Shown here one piece after another: positions 9,580 to 18,294 of a DNA stretch of 64,000 nt. Every line of letters starts with the position of its first letter. Position 1 is the stretch's first letter. A program made the position numbers and the translations under genes. Origin of the DNA: Bacteroidales bacterium (lineage in GTDB: Bacteria > Bacteroidota > Bacteroidia > Bacteroidales > F082). The notes below the pieces were generated by a model, which saw only the letters and a list, made by a program, of their open reading frames with translations, was not told where the DNA came from and did no database searches. The stretch lies in NCBI GenBank assembly GCA_015493525.1, contig WGCY01000015.1:80276-144275 (forward strand), written 5' to 3'.

Positions 9580-10503
9580 TTAAAGATTTTTCTCCGAGAT
9601 TCCAAAGACTTCGCTGTCATCCACATCTCCCTGAGGTTCAATATGGATGACAACATCATAAATGTTCTCGATGTTTTGCCTGATTTCCTTTTCAACTTCA
9701 TGACTTTTGGCATGTGCTTCCTGCAATGTTGTTTCACCCGCAAGCTCAATGTCCAGCGCAATAATATAAAGATAAGCCATTTTTCTTACCCGGATACGAT
9801 GGGGATGCGAAACGCCCCCCACTTTGGTGCAGGCGGCAATAATTTTTTTATAAATCTCCGGATTGTCCACACCATCCATTAAATCCCTCCCCGATTCAAT
9901 AAATATCTTTAAAGCCGTCAACATAATCCAGCCGCTCACTGCGAAAGCCGTCAATACATCGAGAAGGGGCATTTTGAAAATAAATGTTGCCGTCAGCCCT
10001 ATCAGCACCGACAAAGAAATCAGCACATCGCTTTGCATATTTTTGGCATTGGCAATGAGCATGCTGCTTTGTTCAGATTTTCCGGCTTTTTTCAGGTAGA
10101 GTGCCAGTAGTTGTTTGCCAACAATGGAGACCATGACAATGTAAACGGCTATGGTTTTGGGAATGGCACGGGGAACGGGATGAACAAGTTTGCCAAAAGT
10201 GGAAATGGCAAGCTGTGCCCCTGCAAAAAAGATGATAAATGCCAGGATTTTTGTCGCCAGCGTGTCCGCTTTATTGTAACCGAAAGGAAACTTCAGGTTG
10301 GGCGGACGGGCCACAATGTGTGCCGTGAAAAGTGTAATCAGCGATGTCAGGACATCTGAAGCAGAATCGATACCATCGGCTACTACCGCAAGGCTTCCGG
10401 CAAAAAGGCCGATACTGATTTTTAAAAGAGAAAGAAAAGCATTGGTAAAAATAGCCACTTTCGAGACTGCCACAATCCTTTTCTCTCTTTTGCCAAGTGC
10501 CAT
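9580..10503 (-). CDS. Cation diffusion facilitator family exporter, Mn-type site
   Basis: 307-residue inner-membrane metal/proton antiporter with six predicted helices and a C-terminal cytoplasmic ferredoxin-like domain (from about residue 212). The usual transport-site ligands are altered. Helix 2 reads DGIDSASD (Asp46, Asp50) and helix 5 reads NMQSD (Asn155, Asp159), giving an Asp-Asp/Asn-Asp site in place of His-containing Zn sites. The usual HPYGH motif is FPFGYNKAD, without His. From memory, an Asn-containing site occurs in the pneumococcal Mn exporter MntE, so Mn2+ (or Fe2+) export is likelier than Zn2+. Its convergent neighbour is an Nramp Mn importer. Confidence 0.88.
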   Translation of the reverse strand: MALGKREKRIVAVSKVAIFTNAFLSLLKISIGLFAGSLAVVADGIDSASDVLTSLITLFTAHIVARPPNLKFPFGYNKADTLATKILAFIIFFAGAQLAISTFGKLVHPVPRAIPKTIAVYIVMVSIVGKQLLALYLKKAGKSEQSSMLIANAKNMQSDVLISLSVLIGLTATFIFKMPLLDVLTAFAVSGWIMLTALKIFIESGRDLMDGVDNPEIYKKIIAACTKVGGVSHPHRIRVRKMAYLYIIALDIELAGETTLQEAHAKSHEVEKEIRQNIENIYDVVIHIEPQGDVDDSEVFGISEKNL

Positions 10504-10555
10504 CGTCTTTTTAGGGCAAAGGTAAGGTTATTAGGGAAGCTGTCCAAAAAATGGG

Positions 10556-10662
10556 TTTCACGCAAAGTGCGCAAAACTTTAATGCAGAAAACGCAGAACT
10601 TAAATCATTATAGCAAAATGATTTAAGTTCTTTGCGGATTCGTTGCGCTTTTAGCGTAAACC
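10556..10662. repeat. Long imperfect inverted repeat, intergenic
   Basis: The core is a perfect 15-bp inverted repeat (AGAACTTAAATCATT, 10595-10609, against 10617-10631) with a 7-nt loop. It is flanked on both sides by GCGCAAA/TTTGCG-type words (CGCAAAGTGCGCAAAA left, TTTGCGGATTCGTTGCGC right) that extend the pairing imperfectly. No coding potential. It resembles dispersed non-coding repeats; only one copy is in this window. Confidence 0.7.
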
Positions 10663-10695
10663 TTCAAAAACTATTTTCTTGAACACCCCCATTTT

Positions 10696-11628
10696 CTATC
10701 CCAGAAAACGTTCCGCTTCAATGGCGGCCATGGCACCGGTTCCGGCAGCCGTAATTGCCTGACGGAAATGTTTGTCCTGCACATCGCCGGCAGCAAAAAT
10801 ACCGGGAACGTTGGTGGCTGTGGAATCAGGTTGGGTAACGAGGTATCCCGTTTCGTCCATGTCTAATTTTCCAAAGAAAAGATCGGTGTTGGGTTTGTGG
10901 CCAATGGCAACAAAGAACCCTTCAATGTCGATTTTTTTCTCTTCCCCGGTCTTGTTGTTCACCAGCACAGCACCATTAAGTGCTTTGGTAAATCCCTGTT
11001 CTACGCCTACAATTTCTTTCACTTCGTGGTTCCACAGCACTTCAATATTGTCCGTATTAAGCACTTTATTCTGCATGGCTTTTGAAGCACGCAATTGGTC
11101 GCGGCGGTGGATCAGATAGACTTTACGGCACAAGTTGGCAAGATAGGTTGCTTCTTCGGCAGCGGTGTCACCGCCACCTACAACGGCCACATCTTTGCCT
11201 TTGTAAAAGAAACCATCGCAGGTAGCACACGCAGAAACGCCGCCGCCTTTGAATTTCTGTTCCGATTCCAGTCCAAGATATTTTGCCGTGGCACCGGTCG
11301 CGACAATGACAGTCTCTGCCAATAATTCAGTTCCATCATCGATTTTTACCCTGAAAGGCCGTTCTGAAGTATCAATTTCCGAAACCATCCCCCAGCGGAT
11401 ATCTGCGCCGAAACGCTCGGCCTGTTTTTGCAGGTCTTCCATCATTTTAGGGCCTTCGACGCCCTCCGGATAACCGGGGAAATTATCTATTTCGGTAGTG
11501 GTGGTAAGCTGTCCGCCGGGTTCCATGCCCTGGTAAACGATGGGTTTCAGGTCAGCACGTGAAGCGTAAATAGCAGCAGTATATCCGGCAGGGCCGGAGC
11601 CTATAATCAAACATTTGGTTGTTTCCAT
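10696..11628 (-). CDS. trxB: Thioredoxin-disulfide reductase
   Basis: 310-residue cytosolic FAD/NADPH enzyme that reduces thioredoxin. The N-terminal FAD dinucleotide fold has GSGPAGYTAAIYASRA. The redox centre CATC (Cys134-Cys137) sits in the NADPH domain, followed by GGGDTAAEEA. The C-terminus has the FAD-binding GIFAAGDVQD motif. Length and order are standard for the low-molecular-weight bacterial type. No thioredoxin gene is adjacent. No clear terminator downstream apart from the repeat region. Confidence 0.97.
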   Translation of the reverse strand: METTKCLIIGSGPAGYTAAIYASRADLKPIVYQGMEPGGQLTTTTEIDNFPGYPEGVEGPKMMEDLQKQAERFGADIRWGMVSEIDTSERPFRVKIDDGTELLAETVIVATGATAKYLGLESEQKFKGGGVSACATCDGFFYKGKDVAVVGGGDTAAEEATYLANLCRKVYLIHRRDQLRASKAMQNKVLNTDNIEVLWNHEVKEIVGVEQGFTKALNGAVLVNNKTGEEKKIDIEGFFVAIGHKPNTDLFFGKLDMDETGYLVTQPDSTATNVPGIFAAGDVQDKHFRQAITAAGTGAMAAIEAERFLG

Positions 11629-11752
11629 GTAATTATATTTTTAGAATTCTTTTATTGAGTTTTTAACATATCAAATCAAATGCCAAAAGTCCATTTCGCA
11701 AAAACCGCACTCCTTTTGGCAGATGAAAGAACAAACAGGTAGCATTAAACCG

Positions 11753-12103
11753 CTAACCTTCCAGTTCAATGCTCACGAAATCCATTTTGCCGCCAAGAGG
11801 CGGATTGAGTTTCCTGATTTTCAGCCGTGCATGTTCTACCTGTGGGAATTGGGCTTTTACCTTTTCCAGTATGCGGCGGCCCACATGCTCCAACAGCTTT
11901 GATTTGACGGCCATCTCTGCTTTCAAAACCTGATAAACTTCCTGATAATTAACGGTATCGTTCAGATTGTCTGTCTGTTCGGCCTTGGTAGTATCTACTT
12001 CAAGAAACAGATCGCAATGAAATTTGGTACCGATGACCTGTTCCTCTTTGAAACAGCCATGGTAGGCAAAAAATTCCATTCCTTCTATGGATATAATGGA
12101 CAT
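11753..12103 (-). CDS. folB: Dihydroneopterin aldolase
   Basis: Converts 7,8-dihydroneopterin to 6-hydroxymethyl-dihydropterin in folate synthesis. 116 residues, matching the family length, with IEGMEFFAYHGCFKEE (N-terminal FolB motif), VNYQEVYQVL and C-terminal KLNPPLGGKMDFVSIEL. The ATG at 12103 is preferred over an upstream in-frame TTG at 12121, which would add six unconserved residues. It follows gltX by 24 nt on the same strand, so the two are probably co-transcribed. Confidence 0.93.
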   Translation of the reverse strand: MSIISIEGMEFFAYHGCFKEEQVIGTKFHCDLFLEVDTTKAEQTDNLNDTVNYQEVYQVLKAEMAVKSKLLEHVGRRILEKVKAQFPQVEHARLKIRKLNPPLGGKMDFVSIELEG

Positions 12104-12127
12104 ATTCTTTTGTTTTTGCAAAACAGG

Positions 12128-13657
12128 TTATTCTTTTCTTCCCAGTTCGTGTAATCCCGTTTCCAAACGGCGAAGTGTTTCTTCCCGGCCAATCAGGGCA
12201 ATGATATCGAACAAATGCGGCCCTTTCAGCGCACCGACTATTAACAGCCGGAAAGCATTCAGCACAACGCCCATGCCGTATTCATTCTCCTCCATCCATT
12301 TTTTTACAATGGCTTCCGTATTTTCCGAAGAAAAATTATCTATACCGGCCAGCAAAACTTTTAATGCTGACATTTGGTTATAAGAATCTTGTTTCCAGCG
12401 TTTTTTCACTGCTTTGGCATCGTACGATGCGGGTGCCCTGAAGAAGAAATCGGACTGTTCCCACAGTTCATGCACAAAATGTGCCCGCTCTTTTACCAGC
12501 CCCACCACTTTTTCGACATAGCCGATGTCGGCCATAACGCCCTCTTTTTCAATAAAAGGAAGAAACAGCCCGGCAAGTTCTTTGTTGTCCGTTTTCAGCA
12601 TATACTGGTGGTTGAACCATTTGGCTTTTTCCGGATCAAAACGGGAACCCGATTTTCCCACCCTGTCAATGGAAAAAGCCTCTGCCATTTCCTCGAGGCT
12701 GAAAATTTCGCGTTCATCGCCCGGGTTCCATCCTAGCAGGGCCAGCATATTGATAAAGGCATCCGGGAAATAACCGTCTTCGCGATAGCCACGCGAAGTT
12801 TCTCCTGTCTTGGGGTCTGTCCACTGAAGCGGAAAAACAGGAAAACCCATCCGGTCGCCATCCCGCTTGCTCAGTTTGCCCTTTCCATCGGGCTTGAGCA
12901 ACAGCGGCAGATGGGCAAACTGCGGTGCTTCCCACCCAAACGCTTCATAAAGCAAAATATGCAGCGGTAACGAAGGCAGCCACTCCTCGCCCCGGATTAC
13001 ATGGCTTATCTTCATCAAATGGTCATCCACAATGTTTGCCAAATGGTAAGTAGGCATGCCATCTGACTTAAACAACACCTTGTCGTCCAATACATTGGAA
13101 TGAACTGTAACCTCTCCACGGATTAAATCATCCATTCGGACAATCCGGTCTTCGGGCATCTTGAAACGCACCACAAAAGGCGTGTTTGTTTCCAGTAATT
13201 TTTGTGTTTCAGCTTCGGATAAAACCAATGAATTTTTCAGCTGTTTTCGTTCGGCAGCATTGTAAGTAAAGGTCTTTTTTCCTGCTTCATATTTTTTACG
13301 CAGGGCTGTCAGCTCTTCTGCCGTATCGAAAGCATAATAAGCCTGGCCGGAAGTGATCAGCTGTTCGGCATATTGGCGGTAAATGGCTTTGCGTTCCGAC
13401 TGCTTGTAAGGCCCGAAATCACCACCTTTGGTAACCCCTTCGTCAAATTGAATCCCGCACCAGCGGAAAGCTTCGATGATATAATCCTCGGCACCGGCAA
13501 CAAACCGTGTCTGATCCGTATCCTCTATGCGCAGGATAAATTTCCCGCCCTGTTTCTTGGCAAAAAGATAATTGTACAAAGCCGTCCTGACACCGCCGAT
13601 ATGCAACGGCCCTGTAGGACTGGGCGCAAAACGCACCCGGATTTCACGGTTACTCAT
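12128..13657 (-). CDS. gltX: Glutamyl-tRNA synthetase
   Basis: Charges tRNA-Glu with glutamate. The class I signature is present: FAPSPTGPLHIGG at residues about 10-22 (HIGH-type motif HIGG) and KLSKRDGD (KMSKS-type loop) near residue 260, followed by the anticodon-binding helical domain. 509 residues from the ATG at 13657. An upstream in-frame extension of 18 residues would read through the divergent promoter and was rejected. Probable first gene of a gltX-folB operon. Confidence 0.96.
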   Translation of the reverse strand: MSNREIRVRFAPSPTGPLHIGGVRTALYNYLFAKKQGGKFILRIEDTDQTRFVAGAEDYIIEAFRWCGIQFDEGVTKGGDFGPYKQSERKAIYRQYAEQLITSGQAYYAFDTAEELTALRKKYEAGKKTFTYNAAERKQLKNSLVLSEAETQKLLETNTPFVVRFKMPEDRIVRMDDLIRGEVTVHSNVLDDKVLFKSDGMPTYHLANIVDDHLMKISHVIRGEEWLPSLPLHILLYEAFGWEAPQFAHLPLLLKPDGKGKLSKRDGDRMGFPVFPLQWTDPKTGETSRGYREDGYFPDAFINMLALLGWNPGDEREIFSLEEMAEAFSIDRVGKSGSRFDPEKAKWFNHQYMLKTDNKELAGLFLPFIEKEGVMADIGYVEKVVGLVKERAHFVHELWEQSDFFFRAPASYDAKAVKKRWKQDSYNQMSALKVLLAGIDNFSSENTEAIVKKWMEENEYGMGVVLNAFRLLIVGALKGPHLFDIIALIGREETLRRLETGLHELGRKE

Positions 13658-13672
13658 CTGTTTTTGTTTTGA

Positions 13673-13709
13673 GGGGCAAAAATACACAAAAAGCCTGTAT
13701 TTTTGCCCC
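13673..13709. promoter_or_regulatory. Palindromic divergent promoter of gltX and comB
   Basis: A perfect 12-bp inverted repeat (TATTTTTGCCCC at 13698-13709; its complement at 13673-13684) separated by 13 bp. Each arm contains a TAnnTTTG -7 element, one firing toward comB (TTTG at 13702-13705, ATG at 13710) and one toward gltX (TTTG on the minus strand at 13680-13677, ATG at 13657). Confidence 0.7.
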
Positions 13710-14423
13710 ATGAAAATTGATGTTGTCCCTTATGCTTCGGCCATCCGTCCCGATTTGATCCAAAACCGCCATGTGGTTGTAATCGATGTGCTCCGGGCTT
13801 CTTCCGTGATGGTTACGGCACTGGCCCATGGTGCCAAAGCGTTTGTTCCGGTCAGGACGGTGGAAGAGGCCGGACAAAAAGCACGGGAGTTTTCCAAAGA
13901 AGAAATATTGCTGTGTGGCGAACGGGATACGCGGGTTATTGATGGCTTTCATTTGGGAAATTCGCCCCAGGCCTATACCCGGCAGAAAGTGGAGGGCAAA
14001 ACGCTCATTTACACCACCTCCAATGGTACACAGGCTTTGAATAACTTGTCCGGGGCAAAAGAAGTTTTTGTCGGTTCTTTTCTGAATATGAAATCCCTGG
14101 TTTCCCGGTTTTTAAAGCTAAATGATGCGGTCCTTGTCTGTTCCGGGACCAACAATAATTTTTCGATGGATGATGCCATGTGTGCCGCACTGTTTATAGA
14201 CGAAATAATGAAAGTAAAGCCGGTTGGCCTTTCCGATTTTTCCCTCACATTACTAAAGGCTTTTCAAAAAGATAAAGGAAACCTGTCGGTACTTTTGAAA
14301 GATTGCTATCATTTGAACCTGTTGAAGAACAATGGATTCGGTAGTGATGTGGCCTACTGTTTACAGAAAGATATCCTTTCCGTTCTTCCCCGAATGAAAA
14401 ATGGGAAGATTGTACCGGGATAA
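13710..14423 (+). CDS. comB: 2-phosphosulfolactate phosphatase family protein (ComB-like)
   Basis: 237-residue Mg2+-dependent acid phosphatase of the ComB family, named for hydrolysis of 2-phosphosulfolactate in coenzyme M synthesis; homologues are widespread in bacteria that lack CoM, where the role is unclear. Family features are VVVIDVLRASSVMVTALAHGA near the N-terminus, CGERDTRVIDGFHLGNSP, and IYTTSNGTQAL. The start at 13710 fits the family N-terminus and lies only four nt after a -7 TTTG. Divergent from gltX; followed by a terminator. Confidence 0.88.
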   Translation: MKIDVVPYASAIRPDLIQNRHVVVIDVLRASSVMVTALAHGAKAFVPVRTVEEAGQKAREFSKEEILLCGERDTRVIDGFHLGNSPQAYTRQKVEGKTLIYTTSNGTQALNNLSGAKEVFVGSFLNMKSLVSRFLKLNDAVLVCSGTNNNFSMDDAMCAALFIDEIMKVKPVGLSDFSLTLLKAFQKDKGNLSVLLKDCYHLNLLKNNGFGSDVAYCLQKDILSVLPRMKNGKIVPG

Positions 14424-14424
14424 T

Positions 14425-14476
14425 AAACGGACAACCACTCACTTCATTTTCAAAATTTGGATGAGTTGTCCGTTTT
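14425..14476 (+). terminator. Terminator after comB
   Basis: Inverted repeat AAACGGACAA / TTGTCCGTTT with an additional CTCA/TGAG inner pairing, ending in TTTT, directly after the comB stop. Confidence 0.65.
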
Positions 14477-14538
14477 CGAACAATTGTTGTAATAATACGT
14501 ACATAATAAATAATGTTAAAAAGAGTTTCACCCGGCAC

Positions 14539-14566
14539 TTTGGTATAAATTAGACAGTTATATTTG
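14539..14566 (+). promoter_or_regulatory. Promoter upstream of tolC-macA-tsaB
   Basis: TTTG (14539-14542), 16-bp spacer, then TATATTTG (14559-14566), matching the -33/-7 pattern of the Bacteroidota housekeeping sigma factor. Leader of about 80 nt. Confidence 0.6.
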
Positions 14567-14649
14567 TGGCACGTTTTGTGATAAGCTCTTATTTCAAATC
14601 AGCTAACCGGTGTATTCCCTGAACGGGGACACCCAAAAGATATGAATTC

Positions 14650-16056
14650 ATGAAAAAAAAGATTATTTTTCTCATTCCCTTATTCGGGCTGTTGATTATT
14701 GGAATGAGTGTTTCGGCCCAGCAACCGTGGTCGCTGGAGAAATGTATCAATTATGCCTACGAAAATAATTTGCAGATAAAGCAAAGCAAGCTGGGTGCCG
14801 AATCATCCAAAGAAAGCCTGGTGCAAAGCAAATGGAAATTTCTGCCCTCTTTCAATGCCAGTGTTTCGCAAAATACCGGCTGGGGAAGGTCTATCGACAT
14901 GGCCACCTACCGGTACACAAACAAAAAGACAAATCAGGCTTACGGTTCGGTAAGTGCCAACCTGACGCTTTTCAACGGACTGCAAAACATAAATAACCTG
15001 AGAGAAAAGCAGTTTGAATATCTTGCAAAAAAATATAATTCGGAGAAAATTCGTGATAATATCGCATTGAACATTGCAGCAAGTTATTTGCAGATTTTGT
15101 TCAATATTGAGCAGGTAAACAATGCCAAAAGACAGGTGGAAATAAGCAAAAAGCAGATTGACCGCACAAAAAAAGAGACGGAGGCGGGAACTGTGGCACG
15201 AGGAAACCTGTTAGATATTGAGGCTCAGGGGGCCAACGACCAGGTTAACCTTGTCAAGGCACAAAACAAGCTCATGCTGGCTTATCTCGACCTTATGCAA
15301 CTGCTCGACATAAAGGGTGATACGGTATTCGATATTGAGAAGCCCAACCTCATTATTGCACAAAAGCCCCATTTGCTTCCCATTCAGTCTATTTACAACC
15401 AGGCACTCGGCATCAGGCCGGAGATTAAAAGTGCGGAGTACACGGTGAAAGCCGCCAACCGGACGCTGGCCATGGCAAAAGGAAGGCGAAGCCCCACGCT
15501 GAGCCTGAACTCTTCGTATGGCAATAATTACTCTGACCAAATCAGGTTGAGCAACAACCCGACAGATCCCGGATTTAACGAAACCAAGCCTTTTTGGGAC
15601 CAGCTGAGGGACAACCGGAATGTTACCCTGGGGTTCAGGCTCACCATTCCCATTTTGAACGGTTTTCAGGTCTCCACCAACATAAAACAATCAAAGATTT
15701 CATTGGAAAATGCCAACCTAAGCCTGAAAATAGAAAAGAATAACCTGCGGAAGAGTATCGAGCAGGCTTATGCCGATGCGTTAGCAGCTTACCAAACCTA
15801 TATTGCCCGTGAAAAATCAGTGGCATCCCTGAAAGAATCTTTTAAATATGCCCAGGAGAAATTAAATGTGGGGATGTTGAGTTCTACGGATTACGACGTG
15901 GCAAAGGTGAAGCTCTTCAATGCGGAATCCGACATCATTGCTGCGAAATATGATTACATCTTCAAGACGAAAATCCTTGATTTCTATCTTGGCCGCAGCC
16001 TGACGCTGAAAGACGTCTCCAGACAGGGGACTTTACCCTCGGGGAACATAAAATAG
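14650..16056 (+). CDS. TolC-family outer-membrane efflux protein
   Basis: 468-residue outer-membrane channel of the TolC/OEP family. Signal peptide (MKKKIIFLIPLFG to VSAQQ) is followed by WSLEKCINYAYENNLQIKQS, the standard start of the first OEP repeat, then long alpha-helical segments rich in Gln/Ala/Lys and beta-barrel strands (VTLGFRLTIPILNGFQV in the second repeat). It should form the outer-membrane duct of a tripartite exporter together with the adaptor encoded 52 bp downstream. The inner-membrane pump is not encoded here. Confidence 0.92.
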   Translation: MKKKIIFLIPLFGLLIIGMSVSAQQPWSLEKCINYAYENNLQIKQSKLGAESSKESLVQSKWKFLPSFNASVSQNTGWGRSIDMATYRYTNKKTNQAYGSVSANLTLFNGLQNINNLREKQFEYLAKKYNSEKIRDNIALNIAASYLQILFNIEQVNNAKRQVEISKKQIDRTKKETEAGTVARGNLLDIEAQGANDQVNLVKAQNKLMLAYLDLMQLLDIKGDTVFDIEKPNLIIAQKPHLLPIQSIYNQALGIRPEIKSAEYTVKAANRTLAMAKGRRSPTLSLNSSYGNNYSDQIRLSNNPTDPGFNETKPFWDQLRDNRNVTLGFRLTIPILNGFQVSTNIKQSKISLENANLSLKIEKNNLRKSIEQAYADALAAYQTYIAREKSVASLKESFKYAQEKLNVGMLSSTDYDVAKVKLFNAESDIIAAKYDYIFKTKILDFYLGRSLTLKDVSRQGTLPSGNIK

Positions 16057-16108
16057 TTTGCGGAATACCCAAAGAATATGACTACATTAGCACCCTAAAA
16101 ATAGTGAA

Positions 16109-17464
16109 ATGTCAAAATCGCGAAAGAAATTAATCTGGTATATCATTGGTGCGGTTGTGCTGGTGGTAATGGTCGCTTTGGCTGTGAAGAAAGGCAAATC
16201 TTCAGAAGCACAAAAAGTTGCTGTTGAAAAAGTTACGAGGCGAAATATTATTGAAACCGTCTCTGCCAACGGTAAAATTCAGCCGGCCAAAGATGTGAAA
16301 ATCAGCCCTTATATTTCAGGCGAAGTTGTCCAGCTTTACGTCAAAGAAGGTGATTTTGTGAAAAAAGGGCAGAAGCTGGCGAAAATTGACCCTAAAATTT
16401 ATATCTCCAGTTACCAGCAGGCAGAAGCTGCCGTAAAAACCACAGAGGCTAACCAGGCCAATTCAAAAGCCCGTCTGGCACAGTCGCAGGCACAATACAC
16501 AAAAAGCAAACTCGACTTTGCCCGGAGCGAAAAACTTTGGAAAAAACAGGTTATTTCCGATGCAGACTACGATGCTGCCCGCTCGGCGTACCTTGTGGCC
16601 AAAGCAGAGGTAAAAGCAGCCGAAGAGAGTTACAAGGCCAGCCGGTTTCAGGTTAAAAGTGCCATGGCCAAGCTGAGCGAAGCAGAGGAAAACCTGAACC
16701 GGACCACCATTTATGCACCGAACGATGGGACTGTTTCCAAGCTGAGCGTACAGGTGGGCGAACGCGTTACCGGTGCTTCACAGTTTTCGGCAGGAACAGA
16801 AATCATGCGCATTGCCAATCTGGATGTGATGGAGGTAAACGTAGAAGTGAATGAAAATGACATTGTTCAGGTCGCCATGAACGACACCGCCCTGATTGAG
16901 GTGGATGCTTATCTGAACCGCAAATTTAAAGGCATTGTAACCGAGATAGCCACTTCGGCCAATACCACCGGCGTAAGTGCCGACCAGGTTACCAATTTTG
17001 ATGTGAAAATCAGAATGCTGAAATCTTCCTATGCCGATCTTATCCGCCCCAAAAACCCTATCCCATCGCCCTTCAGGCCCGGAATGTCTGCAACCGTTGA
17101 GATACAAACCAAACGGGCCGATAATGTGCTTGCCGTTCCCATCCAGGCAGTTACAACGAGGGCCGACTCCACCGGACGCATGCGGTCAGCCCTTGAAAAA
17201 AGAGAAGAGAAGAAAGCGAAAAAAAGTACACAATTACAGAAAAAAACAAAAGAGTACGTCTTTCTGTATGAAAAAGGCATCGCCAAACTTCAGGAAGTGA
17301 AAACCGGTATTCAGGACAACATGTATATCGAAATAAAAAAAGGTTTAAAAGAGGGCCGGGAGGTGATTACCGCACCTTACAGGCTTGTGTCCAAAACATT
17401 AAAAAACGGCGACAAAGTAAAAAAAGTGAACAAAAAAGCGTTGTTTGTCGTGAAGAAAAAATAA
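16109..17464 (+). CDS. Periplasmic adaptor (membrane fusion) protein, HlyD/MacA-like
   Basis: 451-residue membrane-anchored periplasmic adaptor linking an inner-membrane pump to TolC. One N-terminal membrane helix (residues about 8-27), then a lipoyl half-motif (SPYISGEVVQLYVKEGDFV), a long coiled-coil hairpin rich in Ala/Gln/Lys (about 110-205), the second lipoyl half (IYAPNDGTVSKLSVQVGE) and beta-barrel domains. A Lys/Arg-rich linker (EKREEKKAKKSTQLQKK, about residues 360-376) interrupts the membrane-proximal domain. Same operon as the TolC gene. Confidence 0.9.
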   Translation: MSKSRKKLIWYIIGAVVLVVMVALAVKKGKSSEAQKVAVEKVTRRNIIETVSANGKIQPAKDVKISPYISGEVVQLYVKEGDFVKKGQKLAKIDPKIYISSYQQAEAAVKTTEANQANSKARLAQSQAQYTKSKLDFARSEKLWKKQVISDADYDAARSAYLVAKAEVKAAEESYKASRFQVKSAMAKLSEAEENLNRTTIYAPNDGTVSKLSVQVGERVTGASQFSAGTEIMRIANLDVMEVNVEVNENDIVQVAMNDTALIEVDAYLNRKFKGIVTEIATSANTTGVSADQVTNFDVKIRMLKSSYADLIRPKNPIPSPFRPGMSATVEIQTKRADNVLAVPIQAVTTRADSTGRMRSALEKREEKKAKKSTQLQKKTKEYVFLYEKGIAKLQEVKTGIQDNMYIEIKKGLKEGREVITAPYRLVSKTLKNGDKVKKVNKKALFVVKKK

Positions 17465-17477
17465 CGGGGAAAAGGAT

Positions 17478-18194
17478 TTGGGAAAGATACTAAACATTGA
17501 AACTTCCACACGGGTTTGCTCTGTGGCACTGTCTGTGGACGGAAAAACCGTGGCCCTGCAAGAGACAGATACAGAAAGCTCGCATGCACGGCAGATTACA
17601 GTTTTTGCCGAGCAGATTATGTACCAGTCAGGCCTGAATTTTCAGGATTTGGATGCCATTGCCGTGAGCAAAGGCCCTGGTTCTTACACGGGTTTGCGCA
17701 TTGGTGTTTCCACGGCCAAAGGGTTCTGCTATTCGCTCGACAAGCCATTAATTTCTGTTGGCTCCCTCGAATCGCTGGCCGGTGGGATGGTCCTGAAGCT
17801 GGCTACTGAAGGAAAAAATCCCGATAATTTTCTTTTCTGTCCCATGATTGATGCCCGTCGTATGGAAGTTTATACGGCAATTTACGACAGCCGGCTTCAC
17901 GAAGTGAAAAAGGTGGCGGCAGAAATTATTGATGAGCATTCTTTTGCCGATTATTTCAAACGGAAGAAGCCGCTGGTTTTTATGGGCGATGGAGCTGCAA
18001 AATGTAAAGAGGTATTGGGCAAAGCTTCTCCCTATGCAATTTTCCGGGAAGCGTTTCTGGCTTCAGCAACTTATATGGCCCCCCTGGCAGAAGAGAAATT
18101 TAAAACCGGGGATTTTGAAGATACGGCTTACTTCGAGCCTTATTACCTGAAAGACTTTGTTGCCGGCATCCCGCACGTGAAAGGATTGAGATAA
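17478..18194 (+). CDS. tsaB: tRNA threonylcarbamoyladenosine biosynthesis protein TsaB
   Basis: 238-residue ASKHA-fold protein that partners TsaD and TsaE to make the t6A37 modification in ANN-decoding tRNAs. Signature KGPGSYTGLRIGVSTAKGFC at about residues 65-84. The start is a TTG at 17478: no ATG is available before the conserved LNIETST, and an AAAGGA stretch lies just upstream. It lies 13 nt after macA and appears translationally linked to it, though functionally unrelated. Confidence 0.93.
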   Translation: MGKILNIETSTRVCSVALSVDGKTVALQETDTESSHARQITVFAEQIMYQSGLNFQDLDAIAVSKGPGSYTGLRIGVSTAKGFCYSLDKPLISVGSLESLAGGMVLKLATEGKNPDNFLFCPMIDARRMEVYTAIYDSRLHEVKKVAAEIIDEHSFADYFKRKKPLVFMGDGAAKCKEVLGKASPYAIFREAFLASATYMAPLAEEKFKTGDFEDTAYFEPYYLKDFVAGIPHVKGLR

Positions 18195-18294
18195 AACGCT
18201 TTGTATGAATATCACTATCTCGTATAATATTGTAAATTAGCATACTGCTGTATGATAGCTTTAAAAGTTATTTGAAAAACCAGGCCAAAGAAAC

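Noticed and set aside
13658..13711. 18-codon N-terminal extension of gltX
   Set aside because: Runs through the divergent promoter palindrome; the synthetase core begins at MSNREIRVRFAPSPTG.
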